Shown here one piece after another: positions 1 through 9,794 of a stretch of 62,101 nucleotides of DNA. Position numbers and translations under genes: made by a program. The DNA comes from Acidimicrobiaceae bacterium (GTDB taxonomy: Bacteria; Actinomycetota; Acidimicrobiia; Acidimicrobiales; RAAP-2). The notes under the pieces are model-generated. The model was not told where the DNA came from, searched no databases, and was given only the letters and a program-made list of their open reading frames with translations. The stretch lies in assembly GCA_003161575.1 (NCBI GenBank), contig PMOE01000042.1:1-62101 (forward strand), written 5' to 3'. Every line of letters begins with the position of its first letter. The first letter of the stretch is position 1.

Positions 1-977
1 CCCCCGCCCCCACCCCCGCCAGCACCCGAGGCAAGGTCCGCCGGTTGCAACTGGTCGAGCGCGACCCCTACGAGAAGACGCTGTCCGTTGATGAAAAAGG
101 GGATGTGGGCTCTGTCGAAGATCGGGGTCACGATGACCTGAAGGGCGATGAGCACGATCGTCGTGACCGTTCGCTGACCGGTGAGGGCACCGAAGCCGAG
201 TCCGACGACGAAGCCCACGCCGACCACGAGCTCGAGCCACAGTCCGATCTTGAGCATCTCGTTCACGGACGGGTTCAAGGTCGCCTCAACCGACGTATAT
301 GCCGCATAGCGCGAGGAGGTGGATCCATTTGCGACCGAGATGTCGTCGACGAAGTGGCCCGGACCGCGGGGGAAGGCCTCCGGCGCTTCTCGTGGGTGTT
401 GGTAGATCCAGGTCTGGAACTGCGACTCGCTGAGGTTGACGGGGACCGACACGCCGTTGTTAATGCTCACGGCAGTCGGGTTCGGGACCCCCTCGAAGCT
501 CGTGACGAGGCAGCACAACGTAAAGGCAAACGCCATAACCGGGAGGAGGATCGCAAGCCCTGCGGGTATCCGCGCGAGGAAGAGCGCAACCCGTGATCGG
601 CCAGTGATCACCAGGTGTCGGAACATGCCGTCAGTCAGGTCCGTCGTTCCGGCCGCGGCGCCGACGGTGACGGAGATGATGAAGCCGAGCTCGACCATCG
701 GGGTCAAGAGGTCTTGAAACGCGCTCGGTGTTCCCGCCGGCCCGTACGTCGACGGATCGACCACGTGGAAGAGGAGTCGGAAGCCGTACTCGAGGACCGG
801 CGGGCCGAGGATCAGCACGAAGACCGCGATCATGAGGCCCCGCCGACGTCTGAGTTCGAGGTTCTTCGTCGTGACGAGCCCCCAGGTCGGCCAGGCCGCT
901 GCCATCCGGCGTAGTGGCGAGGTCGGACTCGGCCGGGACTCCGAAGGAGGCCGGACGACCGCTTCAATAGTGCTCAC
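1..977 (-). CDS. ABC-2 type transporter permease (C-terminus cut by window edge)
   Basis: Reading the minus strand from a GTG at 977 gives 325 uninterrupted codons to the window edge, so the C-terminus is missing. After a basic, Pro-rich N-terminus there is a hydrophobic helix near residues 47-66, further ones near 93-112 and 134-158, a polar external loop of roughly 85 residues, and two more helices near 245-292. This alternation fits an ABC-2 type permease with a large loop; substrate unknown. The start codon overlaps the stop of the ATPase gene (GTGA, 977-974), so the two are translationally coupled and probably form one exporter. No specific family motif was recognised; the assignment rests on topology and the coupled ATPase. 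Confidence 0.75.
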   Translation of the reverse strand, partial: MSTIEAVVRPPSESRPSPTSPLRRMAAAWPTWGLVTTKNLELRRRRGLMIAVFVLILGPPVLEYGFRLLFHVVDPSTYGPAGTPSAFQDLLTPMVELGFIISVTVGAAAGTTDLTDGMFRHLVITGRSRVALFLARIPAGLAILLPVMAFAFTLCCLVTSFEGVPNPTAVSINNGVSVPVNLSESQFQTWIYQHPREAPEAFPRGPGHFVDDISVANGSTSSRYAAYTSVEATLNPSVNEMLKIGLWLELVVGVGFVVGLGFGALTGQRTVTTIVLIALQVIVTPIFDRAHIPFFINGQRLLVGVALDQLQPADLASGAGGGGGG

Positions 978-2230
978 CCTTCTCCTCCCAGTCGGCTCGT
1001 GACCGTCAAGAACCAATCCTCCAAGCTCGTTTGGACTTGCTGTAAGCCGTAGACAGCGACGCCTGCCTCCACGAGTCGCTTGGTCAACTCGTCGATGTCA
1101 GCGCGGCTGCTCCCCGTTCGGAACGTGACCGTGACCCCCGACGCTGTGAGTGAAGTGCCCGCCGCGAGACCGGAGCGATCGATGGCCTGCTGTGCCGCGC
1201 TCGGATCCCCGCACTCGACGCGCACGACGAGGGTACCTGCACCATGGACGAGCTCCTCGATCGTGCCCTGGCGGATGACGTGGCCCTGGTCGACGATGGC
1301 GACCGCGTCGCAAGTCCGTTCCACCTCGTCGAGGAGATGGGAGGAGAGCATCACCGTCCGTCCCTCCTCGACGAGGCTTTCGATCATCTCGCGCATATCG
1401 TGCATGCCGGCCGGGTCGAGTCCGTTCATGGGCTCATCGAGGATCAAGAGCTCCGGGTCGGCAAGAAGGCACGCGGCGACCCCGAGGCGCTGGCGCATGC
1501 CCATGGAGTAGGACGACACCTTGTCGTCCCCACGCTCGGCGAGCCCGACGCGCGCAAGCGATGGGCCGATGCGCTCGTTCGCCTCCCCTCCGCGTGCCTC
1601 AGCGAGGAGCCGAAGGTTCTCGCGCCCGGTGAGGTGAGGGTGAAAGCGCGGCTCGTCCACAATGGCGCCGACGCGGGCCAGTGCCTCACGGCGTTCGTGC
1701 GGGACAGGAATGTCCAGCAGCGACATCGTCCCGCCGTCGGCTTTGGTCAGGCCGAGCAGGGTACGGATCAAGGTTGTCTTTCCCGCACCATTCGGGCCGA
1801 GATAGCCGAAGGCGGAACCCCGTGACACCAAGAGCTCCACGTCGTCGACGGCGACCGTCGTGTCGAAGCGCTTCGTGAGGCCGTGTGTCTCGACGGCCCA
1901 ACCATCACGCTCACCGTCACCGAAGGTGACGCCACGAGTTCGGCCTGAGGGACCCGTTGCGGCGCCCTCGGCTCGGGGCGAGTGCTCCGGTGCGACCGCG
2001 GCTGCAGAAGTGCTCGCAACCGCTTGGGCGCTTGGACCGAGCACCGTCACGTCGGCTCCCTCCCCCGGCGCTCCGGGAGACCCTTCGGAACTCGTTCCCC
2101 GATCGCCATCCTCGCGTTGTCGGGTCCGCCGCCGTCGCAGAACAAAGAACACGCCACCGCCGACGAGGAGTACGAGAATGAGGACCTGTAGGTGCAACGG
2201 CCCAAGGCTGGGGATGATGATCGCGGACAT
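974..2230 (-). CDS. ABC transporter ATP-binding protein with N-terminal membrane anchor
   Basis: 418 aa. The nucleotide-binding domain occupies roughly residues 112-345: Walker A GPNGAGKTT (~144-152), signature SMGMRQRLG (~242), Walker B LLILDEP (~263), then the H-loop region SSHLLDE. The order and the C-terminal regulatory-like tail match the DrrA/CcmA/NatA-type exporter ATPases. Odd feature: those proteins usually begin close to the NBD, but here about 100 residues precede it, with a hydrophobic segment at ~12-31 followed by an Arg-rich stop-transfer stretch and a long Ala/Gly/Ser linker. The ATPase may therefore be anchored to the membrane by its own helix. It shares a 4-bp stop/start overlap with the downstream permease. 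Confidence 0.9.
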   Translation of the reverse strand: MSAIIIPSLGPLHLQVLILVLLVGGGVFFVLRRRRTRQREDGDRGTSSEGSPGAPGEGADVTVLGPSAQAVASTSAAAVAPEHSPRAEGAATGPSGRTRGVTFGDGERDGWAVETHGLTKRFDTTVAVDDVELLVSRGSAFGYLGPNGAGKTTLIRTLLGLTKADGGTMSLLDIPVPHERREALARVGAIVDEPRFHPHLTGRENLRLLAEARGGEANERIGPSLARVGLAERGDDKVSSYSMGMRQRLGVAACLLADPELLILDEPMNGLDPAGMHDMREMIESLVEEGRTVMLSSHLLDEVERTCDAVAIVDQGHVIRQGTIEELVHGAGTLVVRVECGDPSAAQQAIDRSGLAAGTSLTASGVTVTFRTGSSRADIDELTKRLVEAGVAVYGLQQVQTSLEDWFLTVTSRLGGEG

Positions 2231-2405
2231 CGCTTAGGAGATACAGACGAGCGGAGGGCGCACGTCCGAAAGAGAGTTGTCGGGCATGAAGCCATCGTGC
2301 GGGTTCGAGGAGTGCCTGTCGTCAGGCGCAGGGATCGAATCTGCGTCATCCGCGAGACCGACGCCCGTCATCCGCTGGGATGACGGCGGCCAGGGAGCTG
2401 CGCGG

Positions 2406-3068
2406 TCAGATGGTCGTGACGAGTCCCGATTCGTAGGCGATGACGACGAGCTGGGTGCGGTCACGGGCGCCAAGCTTGGAAAGGATGCGGCTCACGTGGG
2501 TCTTGACTGTCGGGAGGCCGACATGCAGCCGGTCGGATATTTCGGTGTTGGAGAGGCCTTGCGCGACGAGCTCCAGCACTTCGCGCTCACGCTCGGTGAG
2601 CAGATCGATGTCAGCGCGTCCTTCTGCCGGCCGACGATCACGGTGACTGAAGTGCGCGATCAGGCGCCGGGTCACGCTCGGAGCAAGGAGCGCCTCGCCG
2701 GCGGCGACGACGCGGATGGCCCCCAGCAGTTCGTCGACCGGTCGGCTCTTCAGCGCGAAACCGCTGGCGCCAGCCCGGAGTGCATCGAAGACGTACTGGT
2801 CGAGATCGAACGTCGTGAGGATCAACACCCGGGGCGCGCCGGTGGTTCCGGCGGCAGTGATTCGCCGGGTTGCCTCGATGCCGTCCATCCCGGGCATGCG
2901 AACGTCCATCACGACGACGTCGGGCGACAGCCGTGCAGCGAACTCCACAGCCTGCTTGCCGTCGGCAGCCTCGCCAACCACTCGGAGGTCCTCCTCGGCT
3001 TCGATAAGCGAAGTGAAGGCCGTTCGGAGCAGCGCCTCGTCGTCGACGACGAGCACCTTCGTCGTCAC
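2406..3068 (-). CDS. NarL/FixJ-family response regulator
   Basis: 220 aa, taken from the GTG that overlaps the kinase stop codon (GTGA, 3068-3065); a longer reading upstream would lie inside the kinase gene in another frame. The receiver domain (1-~120) has the acidic pair D9/D10, the phospho-acceptor D55 in VVMDVRMPGMDG, T85 and K107. A LuxR-type helix-turn-helix follows at about 150-212 (LTEREREVLELVAQGLSNTEISDRL begins it). It should act as a DNA-binding partner of the kinase encoded immediately upstream. The ABC exporter lies 175 bp downstream on the same strand and is a natural candidate target, which is inference. Confidence 0.95.
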   Translation of the reverse strand: MTTKVLVVDDEALLRTAFTSLIEAEEDLRVVGEAADGKQAVEFAARLSPDVVVMDVRMPGMDGIEATRRITAAGTTGAPRVLILTTFDLDQYVFDALRAGASGFALKSRPVDELLGAIRVVAAGEALLAPSVTRRLIAHFSHRDRRPAEGRADIDLLTEREREVLELVAQGLSNTEISDRLHVGLPTVKTHVSRILSKLGARDRTQLVVIAYESGLVTTI

Positions 3069-4267
3069 GGCACTCCCTCGATCGGCACCACGGCGACGAT
3101 GTGGAACCCGCCATCGGGACACGGTTGGGCGACGAGGGAGCCGCCGAAGGCGCCGACCCGTTCGCGCATCCCGACGATCCCATGGCCCGGTGGCCCCGGC
3201 GCACCCGTCCGTTCTCCACCGGGGTTCCCGTTGTCGATGACTTCGACACGGACGGCATCGTCGGAGATGGCCACCTCGACGGTCGCGGCCGCACCGGGGG
3301 CGTGCTTCACCACGTTGGTGAGCGCTTCTTGGACGACCCGGTAGAGGGAGAGCTCGAGGGCGGGAGAGAGCCGGCGATCGGTGCTCGTGATCCGCAGCTC
3401 GACGTCCGTGCCCGAGGTCCGGATCGTCTCTACGAGTTCCTTCAAGTCGACCAGCCGTGGTGCGGGCGACAGCTCCGCCGCGGAGACCCCCTCCTCGTGC
3501 AGCAGGTCGAGCACGATCCGCAGCTCCTCTTGGGCCGTTCGCCCGATCTCCTCGATCGACTCCAGCGCACGGGACGCTTCCTCGGGCCGTCTCGGCATGA
3601 GCCTCCGTCCAACCCCAGCTTGGACGGTGATGACTGCCAAGGTGTGGGCGACGACGTCGTGCAGTTCCTGGGCGATGCGTACCCGCTCCTCGCGGATCTG
3701 TTGGCGGGCTCGCTCGGCCTCCGCGGCCTGCTCGCGTGCTGCCTGCTCGAGGAGGCCCGCCTGGTATCGCCGTCGGGCCGCCACCGCATCGCCGACGGAC
3801 CACGCGGCTCCCAGCGGCACGAGGCCTTCGATAGCCAGAACGGCCAGCGGCGCGGATGGTTTGCTCAACGCGGCGTACAAGATCACTCCACCGATCGCGG
3901 CCGCCGCGGCCAAGGTGGCGGGGATCGAGAGCCGTCTGGGCAACTGTGAGGAGACGAGGTAGATGGCCAGCCCGAGGACCACGGCGAGCGGCAGGGGCGC
4001 AGCCCCTGAGGCGATGACCACAGCTGCCGCGACCACCGATGCGGCCAGCACCGGGAGAGGCCAGCGGCGCAGGAGGAGCATGGGGCCACAGGCCAACAGA
4101 GCGAGCGTGAGGCGCGGCCCTCCTTCGTTGGGATGCGGCCCCAGTGCGAGGACGATCGTGAACAGGCCAACCAAGGCGGCAAGGACGACGACCGCCTTCG
4201 ACCGGCGTTCGTTGAAGGCGCTCGTCATCCGCTTGGGCGGGCCGCCGAGCGGTGGATCACTGGCCAT
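3065..4267 (-). CDS. Membrane sensor histidine kinase (HisKA_3 / LytS-NarX type)
   Basis: 400 aa. The first ~150 residues are a run of hydrophobic helices with very short loops, typical of actinobacterial kinases that sense within the membrane. A coiled-coil-like Glu/Arg/Ala stretch leads to the dimerisation/phosphotransfer helix RIAQELHDVVAHTLAV with H203 as probable phosphorylation site. The C-terminal HATPase_c domain shows the N box (ALTNVVKHA), the G1 motif VIDNGNPGG and the G2 motif GHGIVGMRERV. A second in-frame ATG 13 codons in could be the true start. The stop overlaps the regulator start, so kinase and regulator are co-translated. Confidence 0.93.
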   Translation of the reverse strand: MASDPPLGGPPKRMTSAFNERRSKAVVVLAALVGLFTIVLALGPHPNEGGPRLTLALLACGPMLLLRRWPLPVLAASVVAAAVVIASGAAPLPLAVVLGLAIYLVSSQLPRRLSIPATLAAAAAIGGVILYAALSKPSAPLAVLAIEGLVPLGAAWSVGDAVAARRRYQAGLLEQAAREQAAEAERARQQIREERVRIAQELHDVVAHTLAVITVQAGVGRRLMPRRPEEASRALESIEEIGRTAQEELRIVLDLLHEEGVSAAELSPAPRLVDLKELVETIRTSGTDVELRITSTDRRLSPALELSLYRVVQEALTNVVKHAPGAAATVEVAISDDAVRVEVIDNGNPGGERTGAPGPPGHGIVGMRERVGAFGGSLVAQPCPDGGFHIVAVVPIEGVP

Positions 4268-4476
4268 CGTTGGACCGTACCGAATGCATCCGCCCAGCGC
4301 ATCAGCCTGGAGGATGACGCTGGCCGCGGCCCTGGATCTGTGCGCAGTCGAAAGCGAGCAGAGGACGATTGGTGCAGTCCCGTTGGCTCAAGCTTCTGTC
4401 GATCCGTGCTCCCCCAAGTAGGGTCGGTTCCAGAGCGCGGCCCAAGGTGCCCAGATCGGGCGGGTCAATGACACCC

Positions 4477-4490
4477 TGAATCGGCCCGGG
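4477..4490. repeat. IS3 element terminal inverted repeat, left
   Basis: TGAATCGGCCCGGG, perfect inverse of 5758-5771. Lies just past the orfB stop codon; begins with the TG dinucleotide expected of IS3-family ends. Confidence 0.9.
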
Positions 4491-4491
4491 T

Positions 4492-5721
<1,230 letters not shown>

Positions 5722-5757
5722 TTCTCCATCCTCTCAAGGGAAGGAGTCCGCACAATT

Positions 5758-5771
5758 CCCGGGCCGATTCA
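5758..5771. repeat. IS3 element terminal inverted repeat, right
   Basis: CCCGGGCCGATTCA, perfect inverse of 4477-4490, about 37 bp upstream of the orfA start. The next base begins a codon of the truncated repeat protein. Confidence 0.9.
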
Positions 5772-6503
5772 GTTGCTTCTGACGGTGGGATCTTCAGCTT
5801 CGGAAACGCCCATTTCTACGGCTCGATGGGGGGCACCACTCTGAACAAGCCCATCGTCGGCATGGCCACCACCGGAGGCGGTGGCTATTGGGAGGTTGCT
5901 TCTGACGGTGGGATCTTCAGTTTCGGGAACGCTCAATACTACGGCTCGATGGGGGGCACCACTCTGAACAAGCCCATCGTCGGCATAGCGGCCACTCCCG
6001 ATGGCCTTGGCTATTGGCTGGTGGCCTCAGATGGCGGTATCTTCGCCTTCGGCGACGCTCAGTTCTACGGTTCGATGGGCGGGAGATCGTTAAACGCTGT
6101 CATCGTAGGCATCGCCGCCTCACCCGATGGCCTCGGCTATTGGCTCGTGGCCTCAGACGGGGGGATCTTCGCCTTCGGCGACGCCCAGTTCTACGGTTCA
6201 ATGGGCGATAAGCCTCTCAACCAGCCCATTTTGGGGATAGCTTCCGATAAAACTGGGAGCGGCTATTGGGAAGTCGCCGCGGACGGCGGGATTTTCAGCT
6301 TCGGCGACGCCCGGTTCTACGGTTCGATGGGCGGCAGGCCTCTCAACAAGCCAATCGTCGGGCTTATGTCCACGTTCGACGGAGGTGGCTACTGGGAAAT
6401 GGCCACAGACGGCGGCATCTTCGCATTCGGCGACGCCCTGTTTGAGGGCTCAATGGGTGGAATTCCTCTGAACTCGCCAATTGTCGGCGGTTCCTCGACC
6501 TGA
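5772..6503 (+). pseudogene. SDGG-repeat surface protein, 5' end removed at IS junction
   Basis: Reading directly from the IS boundary gives VASDGGIFSFGNAHFYGS and then about seven tandem repeats of ~36 residues of the pattern GYWxVASDGGIFxFGDAxFYGSMGGxxLNxPIVGxAxT, ending at a TGA after GGSST. There is no credible start: the only in-frame initiation codon upstream is a TTG within the IS. Signal peptide and any N-terminal domain are therefore lost. The same repeat occurs in the two genes at 57463-59034 and 60835-62101. The repeat likely folds as a propeller-like surface module; its function is unknown. Confidence 0.85.
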
Positions 6504-6601
6504 CTGACTCGGTGCCCCGACCACGGGATGGGGTGCGCCGTTCAAGTTGCAGCATAACGTCCCATTTTGCGCTTCTCTTGGAATGCCGCACCCCTGCCAC
6601 A

Positions 6602-6625
6602 GACCACCGGGACCGGGTCGCGTCT
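6602..6625 (+). repeat. Dispersed 24-nt repeat, copy 1
   Basis: Begins GACCACCGGGACCGGGTCG; matches 9704-9727 at 20 of 24 positions. Truncated relatives start at 6519 and 9361 (GACCACGGGA, GACCACCGG). Confidence 0.55.
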
Positions 6626-6645
6626 GGCGCACGGTTCGCTGAGCA

Positions 6646-6665
6646 TTAGGGGATACCTGAGAGGT
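6646..6665 (+). repeat. Short repeat TAGGGGATACCTGAGAGGT-type, copy 1
   Basis: TTAGGGGATACCTGAGAGGT. Nearly the same string, with one extra T, is found at 8728-8747, where it runs into the start codon of the next gene but one. Confidence 0.55.
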
Positions 6666-6822
6666 CCGATCCACCTTTTACGGCGTTTGCTAATCTGAGT
6701 CCACCCTCCCACGGCGTCCCCTCTGCCCCGAGCTCTTGCTTGCCGGACATGTGATCGGAGTTGAATATCTGATCAGCAAAGAGTGATCCACCGAACACGG
6801 GGCTCGTGCCAAACTTTCATAC

Positions 6823-8622
6823 ATGCGCAGGCTGCTCGTGGCGGGAGCCACCATCTCCTTGGCCTTCACTTTGGCGATCAGTTCCGGGGTGGCGAAGAGC
6901 AGTGCATCCGGGTCAACGGTTCCCACCTGGAGGGCTTCGCCTCTGCCTTACTCCGTCAGCACGCAAGCCGACCCGATCTACAACACCGTCGTCTGCACTT
7001 CAGCAACTTGGTGTATCGCTGGCGGCGCGGACAACAACCAGGGCAGTGCCCTTCTGTCGCTGACCGCCGACGGAGGCCGAACTTGGGCCAGCGTCGCGAC
7101 CCTTCCCCCACAGATCGCCATTGAGATCGACAGCCTCGCCTGCGCCTCCCGTTCTTTGTGCTGGGCGATCGATTCGAGCGACGGGACTATGGCCATCAGC
7201 CACAATGACGGACTGACCTGGACGGGCGTAGGTCTTCCGCCGTCGTGGGTGGTCAGCCATACCAAGCCGGCTGTCGTTGGCTGCTCTGCAACACAGTGCC
7301 TGGTCGGATCCAATACCGATATCCAAGCCACGTCCAATGGTGGCCGCACCTGGCAGGACCGTCCCCTCCCGGTCAGCACGGGCTCGCTCATGCAACTCTC
7401 CTGCTCACCGACGGAACAGTGCTGGGTGGTGCTTCAAGAGACACCGATACCTACGTCGAGGCGTGCCAGATTCCTGGTGGGCTATTCGACCAACGCCGGC
7501 AAATCGTGGACCATCCCAAGAACTCTCCCATTTTCTCCCTACGTTGGAATTTCATGTTCTGACGCAACTCACTGCAGCGCTGTCGGGTCCAAATTCTTTG
7601 TTACACTAAACGGGGGGTCGAGTTGGCAGGCCAACCCTCTTCCAAAGGTGAAACAGCAGAACTTCTCGGCGATCTCGTGTCGAACTCCCACGAGCTGTTC
7701 CCTGACTGGGCTGGACGGCTTCCAGCCGGTGGTCTGGTTCGAAGGACCGGAGCCATCAGTGCGACCCGGATCTTCGAGAGCCCTGACCGCAGCCGTGCAG
7801 ATTCCAGCCCGGTGGCAGTCGGTGCCGGTTCCTAGGGGCGAAATCTCGGCATTCTCGTGCTGGACGGGTTCCCAGTGCATTGTCGCCGCCGGAGGAGGCC
7901 TCTACAGGACGTCGAATACGGGCCAGAGTTGGGCGGCCGTTACGGTTCCCTTCGGAACGCAGACCGGCATCAATCAGATCTCATGCTCCGCCGCAGGAGT
8001 GTGCATGTTGATCTACGCGAATGACTCCCAACTCGCGAGCTCCAACAACGGGGGAATGAGTTGGACTACCACCGCACTACCGCCGTCTTGGGTCGTGCCT
8101 CAGATTACGCCGCAAACGACTTCCTGCTTCCAGACAGGGTGCATCGTCGCCGGAGATAGTCAGGCATCCTCACAGAATCCCCAGGCCATGATCGCATCGA
8201 CGACCGATGGCGGACTGAATTGGACCAACTTGGCCGTGCCACCGAACGCTTCTCAAATGGTGGCACTGGGTTGTTCCTCTCGCGGGGAATGTCTTCTGGC
8301 ATTCGGAACCGGATACGTCGTTCAACCGGTGATGTCCTTCAGCGCTAATGCCGGGGCGTCGTGGTCGGTAGCCCAAGACATTTCCGCCAATTGGGGCCAG
8401 ATCTCCTCTGCTGCTTGTCAGACGGCAAGAACCTGCTTTCTCCTCGGCAACTTCCTTCTGCAAACTCAAAATTCCGGCAAGACTTGGATCAACGTGGAAA
8501 CACCAAGTGGTTCTAGTACCGGACCGAACTACCTCTATCTCGGCGACATCTCATGTGGTTCGGGCAGCTGTTGGCTTCTTGGCGGTCAGAACAAGTCATC
8601 ACTCCTTTGGAAAGGTGTGTGA
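6823..8622 (+). CDS. Secreted BNR/Ycf48-like repeat protein
   Basis: 599 aa. Residues 1-30 are a Sec signal peptide (MRR, hydrophobic core, then ASG). The mature part is a series of blades each containing a TxDGGxTW or SxNGGxSW Asp-box-like motif and a paired-cysteine pattern (SCxxxxxCxxxG), as in BNR/sialidase-type and photosystem-II-assembly-factor Ycf48-like beta propellers. No catalytic residues of sialidases are evident. Probably an exported propeller with disulfides. ATG start is 22 bp after a plausible leader; neighbours give no functional hint. It lies in a stretch of genes without recognisable partners between an IS and a recombinase, and its G+C looks a little lower than that of the flanking core genes. 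Confidence 0.85.
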   Translation: MRRLLVAGATISLAFTLAISSGVAKSSASGSTVPTWRASPLPYSVSTQADPIYNTVVCTSATWCIAGGADNNQGSALLSLTADGGRTWASVATLPPQIAIEIDSLACASRSLCWAIDSSDGTMAISHNDGLTWTGVGLPPSWVVSHTKPAVVGCSATQCLVGSNTDIQATSNGGRTWQDRPLPVSTGSLMQLSCSPTEQCWVVLQETPIPTSRRARFLVGYSTNAGKSWTIPRTLPFSPYVGISCSDATHCSAVGSKFFVTLNGGSSWQANPLPKVKQQNFSAISCRTPTSCSLTGLDGFQPVVWFEGPEPSVRPGSSRALTAAVQIPARWQSVPVPRGEISAFSCWTGSQCIVAAGGGLYRTSNTGQSWAAVTVPFGTQTGINQISCSAAGVCMLIYANDSQLASSNNGGMSWTTTALPPSWVVPQITPQTTSCFQTGCIVAGDSQASSQNPQAMIASTTDGGLNWTNLAVPPNASQMVALGCSSRGECLLAFGTGYVVQPVMSFSANAGASWSVAQDISANWGQISSAACQTARTCFLLGNFLLQTQNSGKTWINVETPSGSSTGPNYLYLGDISCGSGSCWLLGGQNKSSLLWKGV

Positions 8623-8727
8623 AAAATGGGGGCTGGGCCGTCAGGTTCTTCTTGCCCGCTGCGTACTTTGGGTGACTGCCCCAGTTCGCCGGCTAGGTGT
8701 CGCAGCGAAGGCACGGATAGTTAGGCA

Positions 8728-8747
8728 TAGGGGATACCTTGAGAGGT
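8728..8747 (+). repeat. Short repeat TAGGGGATACCTTGAGAGGT, copy 2
   Basis: Counterpart of 6646-6665. Its last bases supply the GAGAGG that precedes the GTG start at 8746/8749, so it may double as a ribosome-binding region. Confidence 0.5.
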
Positions 8748-9312
8748 GGTGAGTGCTATCCGAAGTTCGTTGAAGTTGAGGCATGGCGAACGCGTCGAAT
8801 GGAAGAAGTTCGCGAATCGGTGCCAAGGCGTCGATCATCTCGGTAGCACGGCGCTGATGGGTGGCAATCTCATTTTGACCAGCCGGCGCCTGGCATTCAT
8901 GCCCTATTGGTGGGTCCGGCTACGGGGAGGCCAGCCTTGGAGTGTTGCCCTCGCTGACATTGCAACGGTGGAATTGGCGCCGCCAGACAGCGTGCCAGGG
9001 AATCTTAGAAAGCTCCTAAGAGTACGGGACGGGTCCGGCTCCGCTGAACTGTTTTCCCTCAGAGGAAAAGAAGAGGCAATCGAAAGAATTTCGACATCAG
9101 CGGGCAGGCCCTTCGAGCAGACCGACACAGAATTTGAGCCACGGCCTCGGAACGCCCTTCCGGCCGGTTTGGTGCTCGGGGCAATATTCTGGGTTGTGTT
9201 CGCAGTGATCAGCGGAAGCGTTTTGGGGTGGGTCTTTGCGACACTCTTCGTCGTCTTCCTGGTGGCTCTGGTGGGCGTTCGCAAGAAATCCGAAACGAAC
9301 CAGCTCCGGTAG
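8746..9312 (+). CDS. PH/GRAM-like domain membrane protein
   Basis: 188 aa. The N-terminal ~110 residues resemble bacterial PH/GRAM-like folds: hydrophobic strands with LGSTALMGGNLILTSRRLAFMP, a pattern seen in GRAM and YdbT-type domains (lipid- or protein-binding), then WSVALADIATVELAP. Residues ~130-175 form two hydrophobic helices separated by a short turn, ending in a basic tail (VRKKSETNQLR). So it is probably a cytosolic PH-like domain tethered by a C-terminal hairpin. GTG start; a second GTG one codon later is equally possible. Function unknown. Confidence 0.75.
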   Translation: MVSAIRSSLKLRHGERVEWKKFANRCQGVDHLGSTALMGGNLILTSRRLAFMPYWWVRLRGGQPWSVALADIATVELAPPDSVPGNLRKLLRVRDGSGSAELFSLRGKEEAIERISTSAGRPFEQTDTEFEPRPRNALPAGLVLGAIFWVVFAVISGSVLGWVFATLFVVFLVALVGVRKKSETNQLR

Positions 9313-9382
9313 CTCTGACAAGTTGGAGTCGCTGGATCGGCCTGGTCAACCACCATCCCCGACCACCGGTTGTGCATCATTT

Positions 9383-9634
9383 TTAAATGTGGATGGCGCC
9401 CAGCAAGGACACGATGCCGCCCACGACCACGAAGGCCCCTCCAACAACGCGTCTCAGGCTCTGTTCCGAGAATGGCCCACTGATCTTTTCTCGAGATATT
9501 CCGAGGGTCCGACCTGCATTCTCATACCACCAATTGGCTGAATCCCGGAAGTTGGTTATCAATGATGCCCCGATAGCTGCAATGAGAACGCCGACCACGA
9601 CCAAGGCAACGTCACCAACCTGGGCCAAGTCCAT
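9383..9634 (-). CDS. Small two-helix membrane protein
   Basis: 83 aa. Two hydrophobic helices (about 7-28 and 62-82) flank a polar middle with an aromatic stretch NWWYENAGRTLGISREKISG. Such short two-TM proteins are common near stress and envelope genes but the family is not recognised. It is convergent with the upstream PH/GRAM-like gene. The competing plus-strand reading is low complexity (Thr/Pro/Arg) and looks like a shadow. Supported by sensible topology only. Confidence 0.55.
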   Translation of the reverse strand: MDLAQVGDVALVVVGVLIAAIGASLITNFRDSANWWYENAGRTLGISREKISGPFSEQSLRRVVGGAFVVVGGIVSLLGAIHI

Positions 9635-9703
9635 GTCCCCCAGGTTACGGGGTCAGTCCAAGAGTCCAGCTCTCTCCCACGCAGACTGAAGTGGAGCATC
9701 CCC

Positions 9704-9727
9704 GACCACCGGGAAGGGGTCGTATCT
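9704..9727 (+). repeat. Dispersed 24-nt repeat, copy 2
   Basis: Begins GACCACCGGGAAGGGGTCG; 20 of 24 positions match 6602-6625. With the preceding CCCC (9700-9703) it can form the hairpin CCCC-GACCACCGGGAA-GGGG. Confidence 0.55.
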
Positions 9728-9794
9728 CAGACGCAAGGGGCCGGACACCTTCAGCCCCGCAGAGGCCCGACTTCCGAGTGAGACAACAATCGGC

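Larger units (their letters stand above)
6504..6822. other. Intergenic stretch with short dispersed repeats
   Basis: No credible gene on either strand. It holds a small hairpin-capable element CCCC-GACCACGGGAT-GGGG (6515-6533), a 24-nt element at 6602-6625 that recurs at 9704-9727, and a 20-nt element at 6646-6665 that recurs at 8728-8747. Promoter for the following secreted protein probably lies at the 3' end, but no clear -35/-10 pair was seen. Confidence 0.6.
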
